Source: Paenibacillus piri
Lineage (GTDB): Bacteria; Bacillota; Bacilli; Paenibacillales; NBRC-103111
Direction: 5' to 3'
NCBI RefSeq assembly: GCF_004354045.1
Contig: NZ_SMRT01000019.1
Location: 62,001-126,000, forward strand
Length of the DNA: 64,000 nt
Made by a program: the position numbers and the translations under genes. Within the stretch, counting starts at the first letter, position 1, and each line of letters begins with the position of its first letter. The notes below the pieces were generated by a model. The model worked only from the letters and a program-made list of their open reading frames with translations. It was not told where the DNA came from and did not search any database. This document shows, piece by piece, positions 1 to 9,352 of this stretch.

Positions 1-2
1 CT

Positions 3-722
3 GATACATGGCTTGGCAAATACAACAAGGACGGTGTGTTCAAGGGTTCCATCACCATTGCCCATCAAGATCCTGCGGCCGCTGCCAAAGAAATCGACCG
101 CTGGGCCGGACATCCGCACTTCGTGCAGGTCATGACCGATTCGGGAGCACGAGCACCGTTTGGACAGCGTCAATATTATCTCATCTACGAAGCTTGCGAA
201 CGGAACGGATTTCCATTTGCGATTCACCCGGGAACGGACGGAATGGGTATCAATGAACAGCCTTCGCCCGGCTATCCAACCCATTACATCGAATGGCATA
301 CTTGTCTGTCATTAAGCTTTCAGGCGCATCTGGTCAGCTTCCTTACCGAGGGTGTATTCGAGAAGTTTCCCAATTTCAAGGTTGTGCTTGTGGAAGGCGG
401 CGTTTCCTGGGTGCCTGCTCTATTGTGGCGTCTGGATGCGGAATATAAAGGATTGCGCTTTGAGGTGCCATGGTTAACCAAACGGCCGTCTGAATATTTG
501 CGTGACCATCTCAGAGTGACATCGCAGCCGATCGAACGTCCGGATAATGACCAGTACTTGCTGCAAATATTGGAGATGATGGATGCCAAAAACATCCTGA
601 TGTTTTCCAGCGATTATCCGCATTGGGATTTCGATTCACCGACAAGAGCATTTCCTAAGTTGCCAGAAGAGTTATACAGTCGGATTTTTTCAGACAATGC
701 CAGAGAGTTATATAGGCTGTAG
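3..722 (+). CDS. Amidohydrolase family protein (5' end missing)
   Basis: Metal-dependent TIM-barrel hydrolase of the amidohydrolase-2 group; the substrate cannot be read from the sequence. The reading frame is open from base 3, so the gene begins before the window and only its last 239 codons are present. Family signs are a conserved histidine in the segment FAIHPG, a glutamate in VLVEGG, and the C-terminal metal-site segment SSDYPHWDFDSP. The stop overlaps the ribosome-binding site of the Rieske gene 15 bases downstream, so the two are surely co-transcribed. Amidohydrolase-2 members beside a Rieske protein often act on ring or carboxylated compounds (decarboxylation or hydrolysis); that role is inference here. 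Confidence 0.85.
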   Translation, partial: DTWLGKYNKDGVFKGSITIAHQDPAAAAKEIDRWAGHPHFVQVMTDSGARAPFGQRQYYLIYEACERNGFPFAIHPGTDGMGINEQPSPGYPTHYIEWHTCLSLSFQAHLVSFLTEGVFEKFPNFKVVLVEGGVSWVPALLWRLDAEYKGLRFEVPWLTKRPSEYLRDHLRVTSQPIERPDNDQYLLQILEMMDAKNILMFSSDYPHWDFDSPTRAFPKLPEELYSRIFSDNARELYRL

Positions 723-737
723 GAGGGAGAACAAAAA

Positions 738-1181
738 ATGGCCAATCATCGAGTGGGAACAACCGGAGAGATTCCGCCCGGAGCTAGAAAGATTGTTCAG
801 TTGGAAAACAGGTCAATCGGCGTATTTAATGTTAAAGGAACTTATTATGCACTTCGCAATAACTGTCCGCATCAAGGGGCTCCGCTCTGCCAAGGACGTT
901 TGACGGGGTTGGCTATGCATTCCATGCCGGGTGAATACAACTATGGTCGAGAAGATGAAATCATCAGCTGCCCCTGGCATGGATGGGAGTTCGATCTGAC
1001 AAACGGCAAGTCTATTTACGATCCTCACAAATGTTTGGTGAAAACCTATGAGGTCATTGTAGAGCCCCGATCTATATCGCAACCAAGGACGGTTACAGCT
1101 GCGACGGAGGCCGAACAGGAAACGATGATCGACACATATCCGGTGACTGTGGAGGGCGACTGGGTTATTATTCACATATAA
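738..1181 (+). CDS. Rieske [2Fe-2S] protein
   Basis: Small cytoplasmic Rieske iron-sulfur protein of 147 residues, probably an electron-transfer component. Both cluster-binding motifs are present: C43-P-H45 with the following QGAPLC, and C78-P-W-H81-G. It has no signal peptide, no membrane segment and no catalytic mononuclear-iron domain, so it is a ferredoxin-like Rieske protein and not a complete dioxygenase alpha subunit. The start is fixed by AGGAGGG overlapping the stop of the amidohydrolase gene. A possible oxygenase or reductase partner is not in the window and may lie upstream. The sugar transporter genes begin 86 bases later after a probable regulatory site. Confidence 0.85.
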   Translation: MANHRVGTTGEIPPGARKIVQLENRSIGVFNVKGTYYALRNNCPHQGAPLCQGRLTGLAMHSMPGEYNYGREDEIISCPWHGWEFDLTNGKSIYDPHKCLVKTYEVIVEPRSISQPRTVTAATEAEQETMIDTYPVTVEGDWVIIHI

Positions 1182-1202
1182 GTCATTATTTTTACTTTAA
1201 TA

Positions 1203-1216
1203 ATAGAGCGCTTACA
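1203..1216. promoter_or_regulatory. Probable CcpA cre site
   Basis: On the minus strand the site reads TGTAAGCGCTCTAT and matches 12 of 14 positions of the catabolite-responsive element consensus TGWAARCGYTWWCW. It lies about 50 bases before the first permease gene, where CcpA binding would repress the sugar-uptake operon when preferred sugars are present. No convincing -35/-10 pair was identified beside it. Confidence 0.5.
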
Positions 1217-1267
1217 ATCCATTAGCCTGGATCACTCCACTCATCATAAGGAAAGGAAGTACGGAGA

Positions 1268-2233
1268 ATGAATATGGAAAAGGCAATTCCTCAGCAAAAT
1301 ACAATAACCCGCAGCAGAGCACCCGGTTCGTTCGGATTGTGGCAGCAAATCGTTAAATACCGATACATTTATTTGCTGACACTGCCTGGCTTGCTATATT
1401 TTATCGTTTTCAAATTCGGTCCGATGTGGGGTCTGTTGTTATCGTTTCAAAATTATAATCCCTTCCAGGGGTTCTGGGGCAGCGAATGGGTGGGCTTCAA
1501 ACATTTTCATGAGCTTTTTACAAGCAATAATTTTTACATCATGGCTCGCAATACATTTTTAATCAACATTTTTGGGCTGGTATTTTCTTTTCCGCTGCCG
1601 ATCCTGCTTGCGCTCATGCTGAATGAAATCCGGCACGAATGGTTTAAACGAATCAATCAAACCATTATTTATTTGCCTCATTTTTTATCCTGGGTGGTCG
1701 TGGCAAGCATGACCTTCTTCGTTCTTTCAACCGATGTCGGCATCATCAATAAAATTATTATAGGATTTGGCTTTAAACCGATTTCCTTCCTATCGAACCC
1801 GGATTACTTCTGGGGATTAATTACCGTGCAAAGTATTTGGAAGGATGCGGGATGGGGCACAATCATATTTCTGGCCGCCATGGCAGGTATCGATCCTCAG
1901 CGTTATGAGGCAGCTGTTGTGGACGGCGCAACTCGGATGAAGCAGATCTGGCATATCACCTTGCCAGCGATTCGTCCCACCATCATCATCCTGCTCATAT
2001 TGCGGCTGGGCCACATAGCCGATGTCGGGTTCGAGCAGCTGCTGCTTATGCAGAATCCGATTGTCCTTCCGGTTGCAGAAGTGTTCGATACCTATGCTTT
2101 TAGTCAAGGTATCGTTCGCGGGCAGATTAGTGTAGGGGTTACTGTCGGCATGTTTAAAGGCGCGGTTGGGTTGATCTTAGTGATGGGCTCCAATTATATA
2201 ATCAAGAAACTGGGCCATGAGGGTATCTACTAA
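1268..2233 (+). CDS. Carbohydrate ABC transporter permease, LplB type
   Basis: Inner-membrane permease of a binding-protein-dependent sugar importer, 321 residues with six predicted helices. The N-terminal segment with GLLLSFQNYNPF and the EAA-type loop at about residues 212-230 (YEAAVVDGATRMKQIWHITLPAI), which contacts the ATPase, are characteristic of the LplB/YtcP group that takes up oligosaccharides in Paenibacillus. The start at 1268 follows a GGAAAGGAAG-rich ribosome-binding region. It pairs with the next gene as a permease heterodimer. No ATPase gene is in this cluster; such systems usually share an MsmX-type ATPase encoded elsewhere. Confidence 0.93.
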   Translation: MNMEKAIPQQNTITRSRAPGSFGLWQQIVKYRYIYLLTLPGLLYFIVFKFGPMWGLLLSFQNYNPFQGFWGSEWVGFKHFHELFTSNNFYIMARNTFLINIFGLVFSFPLPILLALMLNEIRHEWFKRINQTIIYLPHFLSWVVVASMTFFVLSTDVGIINKIIIGFGFKPISFLSNPDYFWGLITVQSIWKDAGWGTIIFLAAMAGIDPQRYEAAVVDGATRMKQIWHITLPAIRPTIIILLILRLGHIADVGFEQLLLMQNPIVLPVAEVFDTYAFSQGIVRGQISVGVTVGMFKGAVGLILVMGSNYIIKKLGHEGIY

Positions 2234-2253
2234 CTGAGAAAGGGGGAGGGGTT

Positions 2254-3132
2254 ATGAGTTTCGTTCAGAAGAAAAGGCTAACGTTCGGTGATTATGTAAA
2301 TTACTCGCTGTTGCTGCTGATTTCATTCGTTTGCGTATTTCCCTTTTTGTATGTATTCAGTGTGTCCTTTACCGATCCGGCAACATATATTCCGCTTCAA
2401 TTTTATGTATTTCCGGAAAAATGGTCACTGTCGGCATACAAGTACATTTTGTCCACGAACAGCTTTATTAATGCGATGAACAGTACGGTTTTCATTACGG
2501 TTGCAGGAACGTTTCTAAATCTGATATTTACCTTTACAATGGCCTACGGATTGACCAAAACTGGGCTTCCGGGGCATCGAATCATGATGAGAGCCGTCGT
2601 GTTTACATTGGTATTCAGTGCAGGTCTTGTACCAAGTTATTTGCTGGTTAAGCAATTAGGCCTGCTGAATTCCTACTGGGCCCTTATTTGGCCGAGCCTG
2701 ACGAATGCCTGGAGCTTGATTGTGGTCAAAAGTTTTATGGATTCGCTACCCTCTGAGCTGGAGGATGCGGCACGAATAGACGGCTGCACCGATTTGGGCG
2801 TATTCTTACGCATTGTCATTCCGCTCTCTATGCCGGCGATTGCTGCATTTACGCTATTTTTCGCTGTCGCTCACTGGAATACTTACTTTAATGCTCTCAT
2901 TTATTTATCGGATTCAAAAAAATGGACGCTGCAGGTTCTTGTAAAGACGTTGGTCATTGACTCTGATTCCAATGGTGTAGGTGCGTCAGGAGCCAGCGAT
3001 CAAGGTAGAGTGCCGCAGGAAACGATTCGTATGGCGGCGATTATGCTGTCTATGGCGCCAATTCTGGTCGTCTATCCGTTTTTGCAGAAGTATTTTGCAA
3101 AAGGTGTAATGTTGGGTTCGATAAAAGGATGA
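2254..3132 (+). CDS. Carbohydrate ABC transporter permease, YtcP type
   Basis: Second permease subunit, 292 residues with six predicted membrane helices and the EAA loop near residues 170-192 (LEDAARIDGCTDLGVFLRIVIPL). The C-terminal FLQKYFAKGVMLGSIKG is typical of the YtcP/LplC group. It begins 20 bases after the LplB-type gene behind an AAAGGGGGAGG ribosome-binding site, so the two are in one operon. Its probable partners are the LplB-type permease and the lipoprotein binding protein three genes along. Confidence 0.93.
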   Translation: MSFVQKKRLTFGDYVNYSLLLLISFVCVFPFLYVFSVSFTDPATYIPLQFYVFPEKWSLSAYKYILSTNSFINAMNSTVFITVAGTFLNLIFTFTMAYGLTKTGLPGHRIMMRAVVFTLVFSAGLVPSYLLVKQLGLLNSYWALIWPSLTNAWSLIVVKSFMDSLPSELEDAARIDGCTDLGVFLRIVIPLSMPAIAAFTLFFAVAHWNTYFNALIYLSDSKKWTLQVLVKTLVIDSDSNGVGASGASDQGRVPQETIRMAAIMLSMAPILVVYPFLQKYFAKGVMLGSIKG

Positions 3133-3212
3133 GCAACGCATTATTGTGATACAAATATTCTCCTGTAAAATGTTTAGTTTAATCCTTACAAACAAAATGG
3201 AGGTTTTGTACA

Positions 3213-5333
3213 ATGAGTGGACAATCCAAACTGCAAGTGGCCTATGGGGCTGTATATTTCCGGAAGTCGAATCCGCCTGAACAGGATTGGGAACGAGATT
3301 ACGCTCAGGCAGCGAAGGACGGGATGAACATATTCCGGCATTGGTTCATGTGGGGTAATATTGAAGTTGCCCCTGGCGTATACGATTGGGAGGAATATGA
3401 CCGGCATATGGATCTGGCTGCCCAATATGGGATCCGCACGATCATTGCCGAGATGATGACTTTTATCCCCCAATGGATGTACCGTACACATAGCCATCTT
3501 TTGCAGGTTCAGGCTGACGGCAGCAGGGTGCAAAGCGGGATGAATGCAAGCAGTGCGACGGGAGGTTCGGCAGGCGGCTCAGGAAGCTCAGGAGGAGCTC
3601 TTTGCCTTGATTTTGCGGAAGCGAAAGATTTGGCAGGACGATTCTTGCGGGAGCTGGTAAACCGTTACAAAGACCACCCGGGCATGTACGGGTACGATGT
3701 ATGGAATGAATGCAACTACAGCGCCAACATTGGTTACGCTACGGCAACACAGGCCGAATTCAGAAAATGGCTGGAACTGAAATACGGAAGCTTGAAGAAG
3801 CTGAATAAAGCTTGGAACCGTTATACGTATGCCGATTGGGAGGATGTGCAGGCGCCAGTGCAAATCGCACAATTTCCCGAGTGCATGGATTGGCTGCAGT
3901 TCAAGAAAGAGAATTTCCACAATCATATGCAATGGCGTATCGACTTGATCCGCAGCCTCGATACTAATAATTTGATTACCGCTCACGGGATTGTGGCCAC
4001 CCTTGAAACGATGGCATCCGGTGGATCCGACGACTGGCTGGCTGCATCTAAGGTCGAGAGCTATGGGATGACTTGGGTAACCGCCCGCAAAGGCAGCGAG
4101 CCGTGGAAGCAGGCACAAGCGATCGACTTGCTGAGGGCTTCATCGCGAGAAAAGCCTTTCTGGCATGCCGAAATGCAAGGGGGACCGTTGTGGCTGCAGC
4201 CGCAGGTGATCGGTCGTGCCAAGGAGGATGGACGGGTAGCGACTCCGGAGGATATTCGTTTGTGGAACATGACATCGCTTGCAGGAGGTGCGCGTGGCAT
4301 CCTGTACTTGCGTTGGAGGTCGCTCTTGGACGGACCGCTTTTCGGTGCTTTCGGTCTTTATGACACGAATGGGCTGCCGAATCCGCGTTCGGAGATGGCC
4401 AGTTCCATTGCCCGGTGGTCGAATGCACCCGAACAAGCAGGTCTGATGAGCGGTCAGCCGATTCGCGGCGATATTGGCATAATCGTAGTTCCTGAAACGC
4501 AGGTGTTCAATCATACTATTGCTCAGGCCGGTGAAGGCAAGTTTTACACCAAGTGTATGTGGGGAGCCTATCGCGGATTTTTTGACAACCATATCCAGGC
4601 GGATTGGGTACATATTGAACATATTGATGAGTACGGCACTTTATATTTACCGTACCCGATCATGTTAACAGCCGATCAGGCTGAGCAATTGGCGGATTGG
4701 GTGAAAGGCGGCGGGACTTTGATTTCGGAGGGCTGTCCGGCCTACTTCGGGGACCGCGGGACAGTGGGCGTCGTCCAGCCTAACTTCGGTTTGGACCAGG
4801 TGTTCGGCACCGTTCAGCATGAAGTCGAATTTATGCCGGATATCGCGCATACATTGACGTTTGATTGGGGAGGGGAACGGATTGGCGGCGGCTTATTCCG
4901 GCAATCCTACAAGCCGACAACCGGCAACGTTACCGGCACCTATCCCGATGGAAACACGGCTGTTGTCGAGCATACATACGGTGAAGGCAAAACATTGTTG
5001 ATCGGAACCTTTCCTTCGGAAGCTTATTATCGCACCCAAGATGAGGGTACGCGCCGTTTTTTCCGGAGCCTCCTTGATTGGGCGGGGATAAGGCCACAGG
5101 TTCTAGTCGACTCCGAACATCTCCGCGTGAGACTGCAAAGCGGAGACGGCGGCAATTATGCATGGATCCTTAATCCCCATTATGAACCGGTAAGCTCAGT
5201 CATTGAGATTTCCGATGAGTTCGCTCCGGCAGCCTTGGGTGAAGTGTTATGGGGAGAATACAGCGGCAGCATGGAGGAGGGCCGATTCGAGATTACGGTG
5301 CCTGCTAAGGATGTAGTGATTCTAAAACTGTAA
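3213..5333 (+). CDS. Beta-galactosidase, glycoside hydrolase family 42
   Basis: Cytoplasmic retaining beta-galactosidase (706 residues, no signal peptide), which would cleave galactosides brought in by the neighbouring transporter. The A domain is a TIM barrel with the general acid/base E166 in GYDVWNEC and the nucleophile E320 in FWHAEMQGG. A trimerisation (B) domain follows from about residue 400 (IGIIVVPETQ) and a small C-terminal beta domain from about residue 640. Residues 112-128 form a Gly/Ser-rich insertion just before the acid/base strand, unusual for the family and probably a flexible loop. The start has a TGGAGG site. The binding-protein gene follows after 26 bases. Confidence 0.88.
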   Translation: MSGQSKLQVAYGAVYFRKSNPPEQDWERDYAQAAKDGMNIFRHWFMWGNIEVAPGVYDWEEYDRHMDLAAQYGIRTIIAEMMTFIPQWMYRTHSHLLQVQADGSRVQSGMNASSATGGSAGGSGSSGGALCLDFAEAKDLAGRFLRELVNRYKDHPGMYGYDVWNECNYSANIGYATATQAEFRKWLELKYGSLKKLNKAWNRYTYADWEDVQAPVQIAQFPECMDWLQFKKENFHNHMQWRIDLIRSLDTNNLITAHGIVATLETMASGGSDDWLAASKVESYGMTWVTARKGSEPWKQAQAIDLLRASSREKPFWHAEMQGGPLWLQPQVIGRAKEDGRVATPEDIRLWNMTSLAGGARGILYLRWRSLLDGPLFGAFGLYDTNGLPNPRSEMASSIARWSNAPEQAGLMSGQPIRGDIGIIVVPETQVFNHTIAQAGEGKFYTKCMWGAYRGFFDNHIQADWVHIEHIDEYGTLYLPYPIMLTADQAEQLADWVKGGGTLISEGCPAYFGDRGTVGVVQPNFGLDQVFGTVQHEVEFMPDIAHTLTFDWGGERIGGGLFRQSYKPTTGNVTGTYPDGNTAVVEHTYGEGKTLLIGTFPSEAYYRTQDEGTRRFFRSLLDWAGIRPQVLVDSEHLRVRLQSGDGGNYAWILNPHYEPVSSVIEISDEFAPAALGEVLWGEYSGSMEEGRFEITVPAKDVVILKL

Positions 5334-5359
5334 TAGATAAAACTCTAGGAGGAGAACAA

Positions 5360-6892
5360 ATGGAAAAACAATTTAGTCTCCATAAAACAGCGGCTGTGGT
5401 GTCGGCGATGACTCTGATGATGGGAGTAATGGCAGGATGCAGCGGAGGCGACCAGAAAGCAGCGGAACCGGTCAAAGGGGATACCAAAGCGCCTATCAGT
5501 ATCAAATTACTTGCCCCGTTGTATGAAGAAGTACCCGATTTGAAAAATAAATACTGGACCGAGCTGCAAAAAATGACGAACTCACAGCTTGATATTCAAT
5601 GGATTCCTTCCGGTGATTATGATACCAAATTTGATCTCGTACTCGCTTCCGGAGATATTCCGGAGGTGATTGTCGGTACGGCACAGAGTCGCCCTACTCT
5701 TGTATCCGCTATCAAACAAGGCGCGTTCTGGGACTTGACGCCGTTCCTGGGTGATTTTAAGGACTATCCGAATCTTAAGAAAAATGCCGATCTTGGTGTA
5801 TTTAAATTCACGAAGGTAGACGGTAAAATATGGGGCGTCCCTCGTATGCGTTCTGTAATTGATATAAGTCTAAAATTCCGCAAAGATTGGGCCGATAAAT
5901 TAGGCCTTCCTATTCCAAAGACGCTGGATGAATATGCAGCCACGGTGAAGAAAATCATTGACAGCGATCCGGATGGAAACGGCAAAAAGGATACGCTGGG
6001 CTTAATTGGTCATGGAGGTATTGTCGATGATGCTACAGGCGGTTTTCAAGCTGCATTTGGTGCATTCACTCCTACTTACGATGAGGACAAAGGACTAATT
6101 CATCACACTCTGACTCCTCAATATGTAGAGATGGTCGGTTGGTTTAACACGCTGTATAAGGACGGTATTATCCCTCAGGAGTTTTCTGTAATGAAGAAGA
6201 CACAAGCAGAAGAACTATTCAATACGGGCCGCGCTGTATCTTACGGACGCAATACTTGGCGTGACTGGAGTATGGAGCAGGAGATAAAGAAGGTGCAAAA
6301 GGATGCTGAAGTCGTCAGCCTGCAGCTGCAGGGTCCTAAAGGCGCCAACATCGCACTATCAAGAGGATATTTTGGCGCGTTCTATATTTCCAAGAAAGTA
6401 CCGGAGGCGAAGGTAAAACAAATCGTGAAGTTCTTTGATTCTACGGCAGCACCGGAAGTGATGGCATTCGGTTACCAAGGAATTCCCGATGTTCACTACA
6501 AGCTGGTAGATGGACAGCCACAACTGACCGAGCTGGGAATGAAGGAGGTCAATGTCACTAGTTTACAGCCTTTGGCACTTGCCGAGGATAGGTGGTCTAA
6601 GGTGAATAATCCATCAGCCCCGAAGGCATATAACGATGCGAAGAAGAAGCAGGTTGAGATCTACGAGAAAATAGGAATGAAAAATCAATTTGAGTGGCTT
6701 GTCTCCGATACTTGGACATCAACGTGGCCTAAGTATGACAGTGAATTCAAAACGAAGCAGACCCAAGCCATTGTAGGTCAAATTACTATGGATGAATTTA
6801 AAGCCTATGTGGAAAAATTGCGTAAAACGCCTGAATTGAAGAAAGCATTTCAAGAATTTACCGCGGCAGAGAAGGAATTTAATAAGAATTAA
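5360..6892 (+). CDS. Sugar ABC transporter substrate-binding lipoprotein
   Basis: Extracellular lipid-anchored solute-binding protein of 510 residues for the importer encoded by the two permease genes upstream. A signal peptide ends in the lipobox VMAGC with the lipidated cysteine at residue 27, followed by a charged linker. The mature part has the large two-lobed fold of the LplA family, including a calcium-site-like DSDPDGNGKKDT segment near residue 200. The start has an AGGAGG site. A GC-rich hairpin follows the gene and could protect the binding-protein part of the message. Confidence 0.92.
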   Translation: MEKQFSLHKTAAVVSAMTLMMGVMAGCSGGDQKAAEPVKGDTKAPISIKLLAPLYEEVPDLKNKYWTELQKMTNSQLDIQWIPSGDYDTKFDLVLASGDIPEVIVGTAQSRPTLVSAIKQGAFWDLTPFLGDFKDYPNLKKNADLGVFKFTKVDGKIWGVPRMRSVIDISLKFRKDWADKLGLPIPKTLDEYAATVKKIIDSDPDGNGKKDTLGLIGHGGIVDDATGGFQAAFGAFTPTYDEDKGLIHHTLTPQYVEMVGWFNTLYKDGIIPQEFSVMKKTQAEELFNTGRAVSYGRNTWRDWSMEQEIKKVQKDAEVVSLQLQGPKGANIALSRGYFGAFYISKKVPEAKVKQIVKFFDSTAAPEVMAFGYQGIPDVHYKLVDGQPQLTELGMKEVNVTSLQPLALAEDRWSKVNNPSAPKAYNDAKKKQVEIYEKIGMKNQFEWLVSDTWTSTWPKYDSEFKTKQTQAIVGQITMDEFKAYVEKLRKTPELKKAFQEFTAAEKEFNKN

Positions 6893-6910
6893 TGAATTTG
6901 TTCAGCAAGA

Positions 6911-6941
6911 GGGTGAGGCCTCGATGCCTCACCCGTTTTAT
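6911..6941 (+). terminator. Hairpin after the binding-protein gene
   Basis: A perfect 9-bp stem (GGGTGAGGC / GCCTCACCC) with a 6-base loop is followed by GTTTTAT. The T-tract is weak, so partial termination or mRNA stabilisation between the binding protein and the regulator gene is likely. Confidence 0.6.
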
Positions 6942-6970
6942 CGAATTATAGGACTCTAAAGGAGGTTTCC

Positions 6971-9301
6971 ATGGTTAATCGTTTGCATGATTTTTGGAAA
7001 GCCCTATTCTCCAAATCGGCTGATTATAAGGGGGGATTTTTGTCCAGAATGATTTGGTTTGGCTGTATTTCGGCATGTATTCCGGTGATAGTAGGAGGGA
7101 CCTTTTACTACCAGACCTCAATGAGCCAAATGTACAAGCAGATCAGGGACGAAAGTCAAGTCTCGTTATCCTTAGTTAACGACCGGTTAGAACGTGAATT
7201 GGAGCGGGTCGAACAGGAGTCTTTAAACCTAGCCATGGATCCCATTGTATCGGATACTTTCTACTCTTCAACTATTAAAGGGCAATACATCAATCAAAAG
7301 CTTATACTGGATATCCTTTCACGTAAAAAAAATGCAACGAATGTGATAGGCGATATTCTTCTTTACAATGTGGAAGCCTCATTGGTATTGTCCAATGAAT
7401 ATGGGCATATCTCCTATGAGGAATACAGATTTCGCAAGGACCTGGATGCCGCTGTCGCATCACCCAGACAGTCGGAATGGGTAATTTCGCCTGATTCCAA
7501 GAAGGACGGCTTTGTCTCATTTACAAGGCAGCTGCCCATTATTTCACTTGAAAAAGTAAAGGGGGCCATCGTTTTCCAGGCGAAAGAAAATGAGTTGAAA
7601 AGATACTTACTGGACTCCATATCTTTTATTCCGGGTCAAGAAATCATTGTTCTTGATACTCAAAACAAGATTATGCTTCACTCGAAAAAGATCGAATTAT
7701 TGGGAACCAAGATAGCTGATGATACTGCTGTTAGAAACATTCTTGAATCCATGGATAAATCGGGAAATTTCTTTGCCAACAACTTGACAGGCGAGCAAAC
7801 GTTGTATACCTATGTCAAATCCCCTTTGGGCCGAACCTACATAGCTACCCTTCCGAAAAAAGAAATTGATAACCGCATGAGCTGGGTGCGATGGGTAACG
7901 GTATTCGCGGTACTGTTGTTGCTCGGAATCGGTGTATTGATCAGCTATGTGAATACCCGAAGAGCTTACAATCCGATCGACCATCTGATCAAATATGGTA
8001 AAAGCTTGAGTCACGGGCGGATAGTTAGCAGCAATGATAACGAACTAAGTTACATCAAAGAATGCCTTAACTTTTTGAGCAAAGAGTCTGAGCAGTTAGC
8101 CGACTATTTGAGTCGAATGGAGCCCGGACTGCGGGAACGTTTTTTTCACAAGTTGTTGGGTAACGAATATGGCGTACTTAACTCGCTTAATGAGGATTGC
8201 CAGCGTTTCGGTATTGCCGTGACGGGCAGTTATATGGTGCTGGTTGCCGATGTGGAGCATTATTACCGGGAAAAACGATTCATGCCTAAGGATAAGCCCG
8301 TGGTCGGCTTTGCCATTGCCAATGTGATGGAAGAGCTGTTGAATGATCACCCGTCCTTAGAGGGATACGTGGTGAATTGTAATCAGAACCGGGGAATCGT
8401 GATCATGCACCACTGTAATAAAACAACTTATGATCAATTTGTTCAAGATACCAAACAGTATGCGACCATTGTATGCGAAGCTCTGCGCAAATATTTGTCG
8501 CTTCAAGTATCGATAGGCATAGGAAAAGTGTACTCACATGCAGCGGATATTCCGGTTTCCTACAGGGAGGCGCTGGTAGCGTTGCAATATCGGATGTATC
8601 GTGATACGAAACCGGTGCTTTTTATTGAAGATTTGGAAATTACAAAAAAAAAGACAGCCGTCTTCTACCCTCGGGCTGAAGAGAAGGCCATTTTGTCCTG
8701 CTTATCCAAAGACGAATTGGATGGAGCACAGGAAGCACTTCAAGCCTTTGCCGACGCTCTGCGCGGTTCTGAGTCTTATAATTTTATTTATCAGGCTTAT
8801 CACGTGCTGCTTTCTTCTATTATCGATTCGATTGAACAGAGCGGAGTCAGTATCCTTGATATTTTAGAAAATAACTTGTTTGATCAATTGAAGGGGAGGC
8901 AAACACAATCAGAAATTTATGATTGGTTTGTCGATGTATGTTTTCCGCTATATAAAAGACTGATTGATCAAACGACTGAATCCGCAAAAATGGGAATTAA
9001 ACGCGTCTGCCAGTATATCAAGGATAATATTCAAACCGATATCTCTCTGACCATATGTTCAGAACTGATAAGGATGAGTCCTTCTCATGTGAGCCGGTTG
9101 TTTAAAAAGGAAATGGGAGTATCATTTGTAGAATATGTGACTACTTGCAAAATGGAGGAAGCGAAGAGACTGCTTCTGGAGACCGAATACACTGTGAACG
9201 ATATTGCAATATTGATTGGATATTCCGAGCGGAATTTAAGTCGTATATTCCAACGTTTTATGAAGCAATCGCCAGGTCATTACCGAAACAATCATAGATA
9301 G
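6971..9301 (+). CDS. Membrane-anchored AraC-family regulator (YesN-like)
   Basis: Large sensor-regulator (776 residues) likely controlling this sugar-use cluster. A membrane helix at about residues 26-48 and a second at about 302-325 bracket an extracellular sensing domain of about 250 residues. A cytoplasmic linker region follows, and a C-terminal AraC double helix-turn-helix occupies about residues 675-776, with SLTICSELIRMSPSHVSRLFKKEMG and the second helix pair ending FQRFMKQSPGHYR. The start has AAAGGAGG. This architecture is common in Paenibacillus beside LplB/YtcP transporters, where the extracellular part is thought to sense the substrate or its bound form. The ligand cannot be told from the sequence. 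Confidence 0.9.
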   Translation: MVNRLHDFWKALFSKSADYKGGFLSRMIWFGCISACIPVIVGGTFYYQTSMSQMYKQIRDESQVSLSLVNDRLERELERVEQESLNLAMDPIVSDTFYSSTIKGQYINQKLILDILSRKKNATNVIGDILLYNVEASLVLSNEYGHISYEEYRFRKDLDAAVASPRQSEWVISPDSKKDGFVSFTRQLPIISLEKVKGAIVFQAKENELKRYLLDSISFIPGQEIIVLDTQNKIMLHSKKIELLGTKIADDTAVRNILESMDKSGNFFANNLTGEQTLYTYVKSPLGRTYIATLPKKEIDNRMSWVRWVTVFAVLLLLGIGVLISYVNTRRAYNPIDHLIKYGKSLSHGRIVSSNDNELSYIKECLNFLSKESEQLADYLSRMEPGLRERFFHKLLGNEYGVLNSLNEDCQRFGIAVTGSYMVLVADVEHYYREKRFMPKDKPVVGFAIANVMEELLNDHPSLEGYVVNCNQNRGIVIMHHCNKTTYDQFVQDTKQYATIVCEALRKYLSLQVSIGIGKVYSHAADIPVSYREALVALQYRMYRDTKPVLFIEDLEITKKKTAVFYPRAEEKAILSCLSKDELDGAQEALQAFADALRGSESYNFIYQAYHVLLSSIIDSIEQSGVSILDILENNLFDQLKGRQTQSEIYDWFVDVCFPLYKRLIDQTTESAKMGIKRVCQYIKDNIQTDISLTICSELIRMSPSHVSRLFKKEMGVSFVEYVTTCKMEEAKRLLLETEYTVNDIAILIGYSERNLSRIFQRFMKQSPGHYRNNHR

Positions 9302-9352
9302 GCTGATTGAGCTATCGGAAAACCGTATATTTTTATTGAAGGAGTGATTTAG

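Noticed and set aside
4048..4622. Several antisense frames within the GH42 gene
   Set aside because: They are shadows of a strongly supported coding sequence with no initiation signals.
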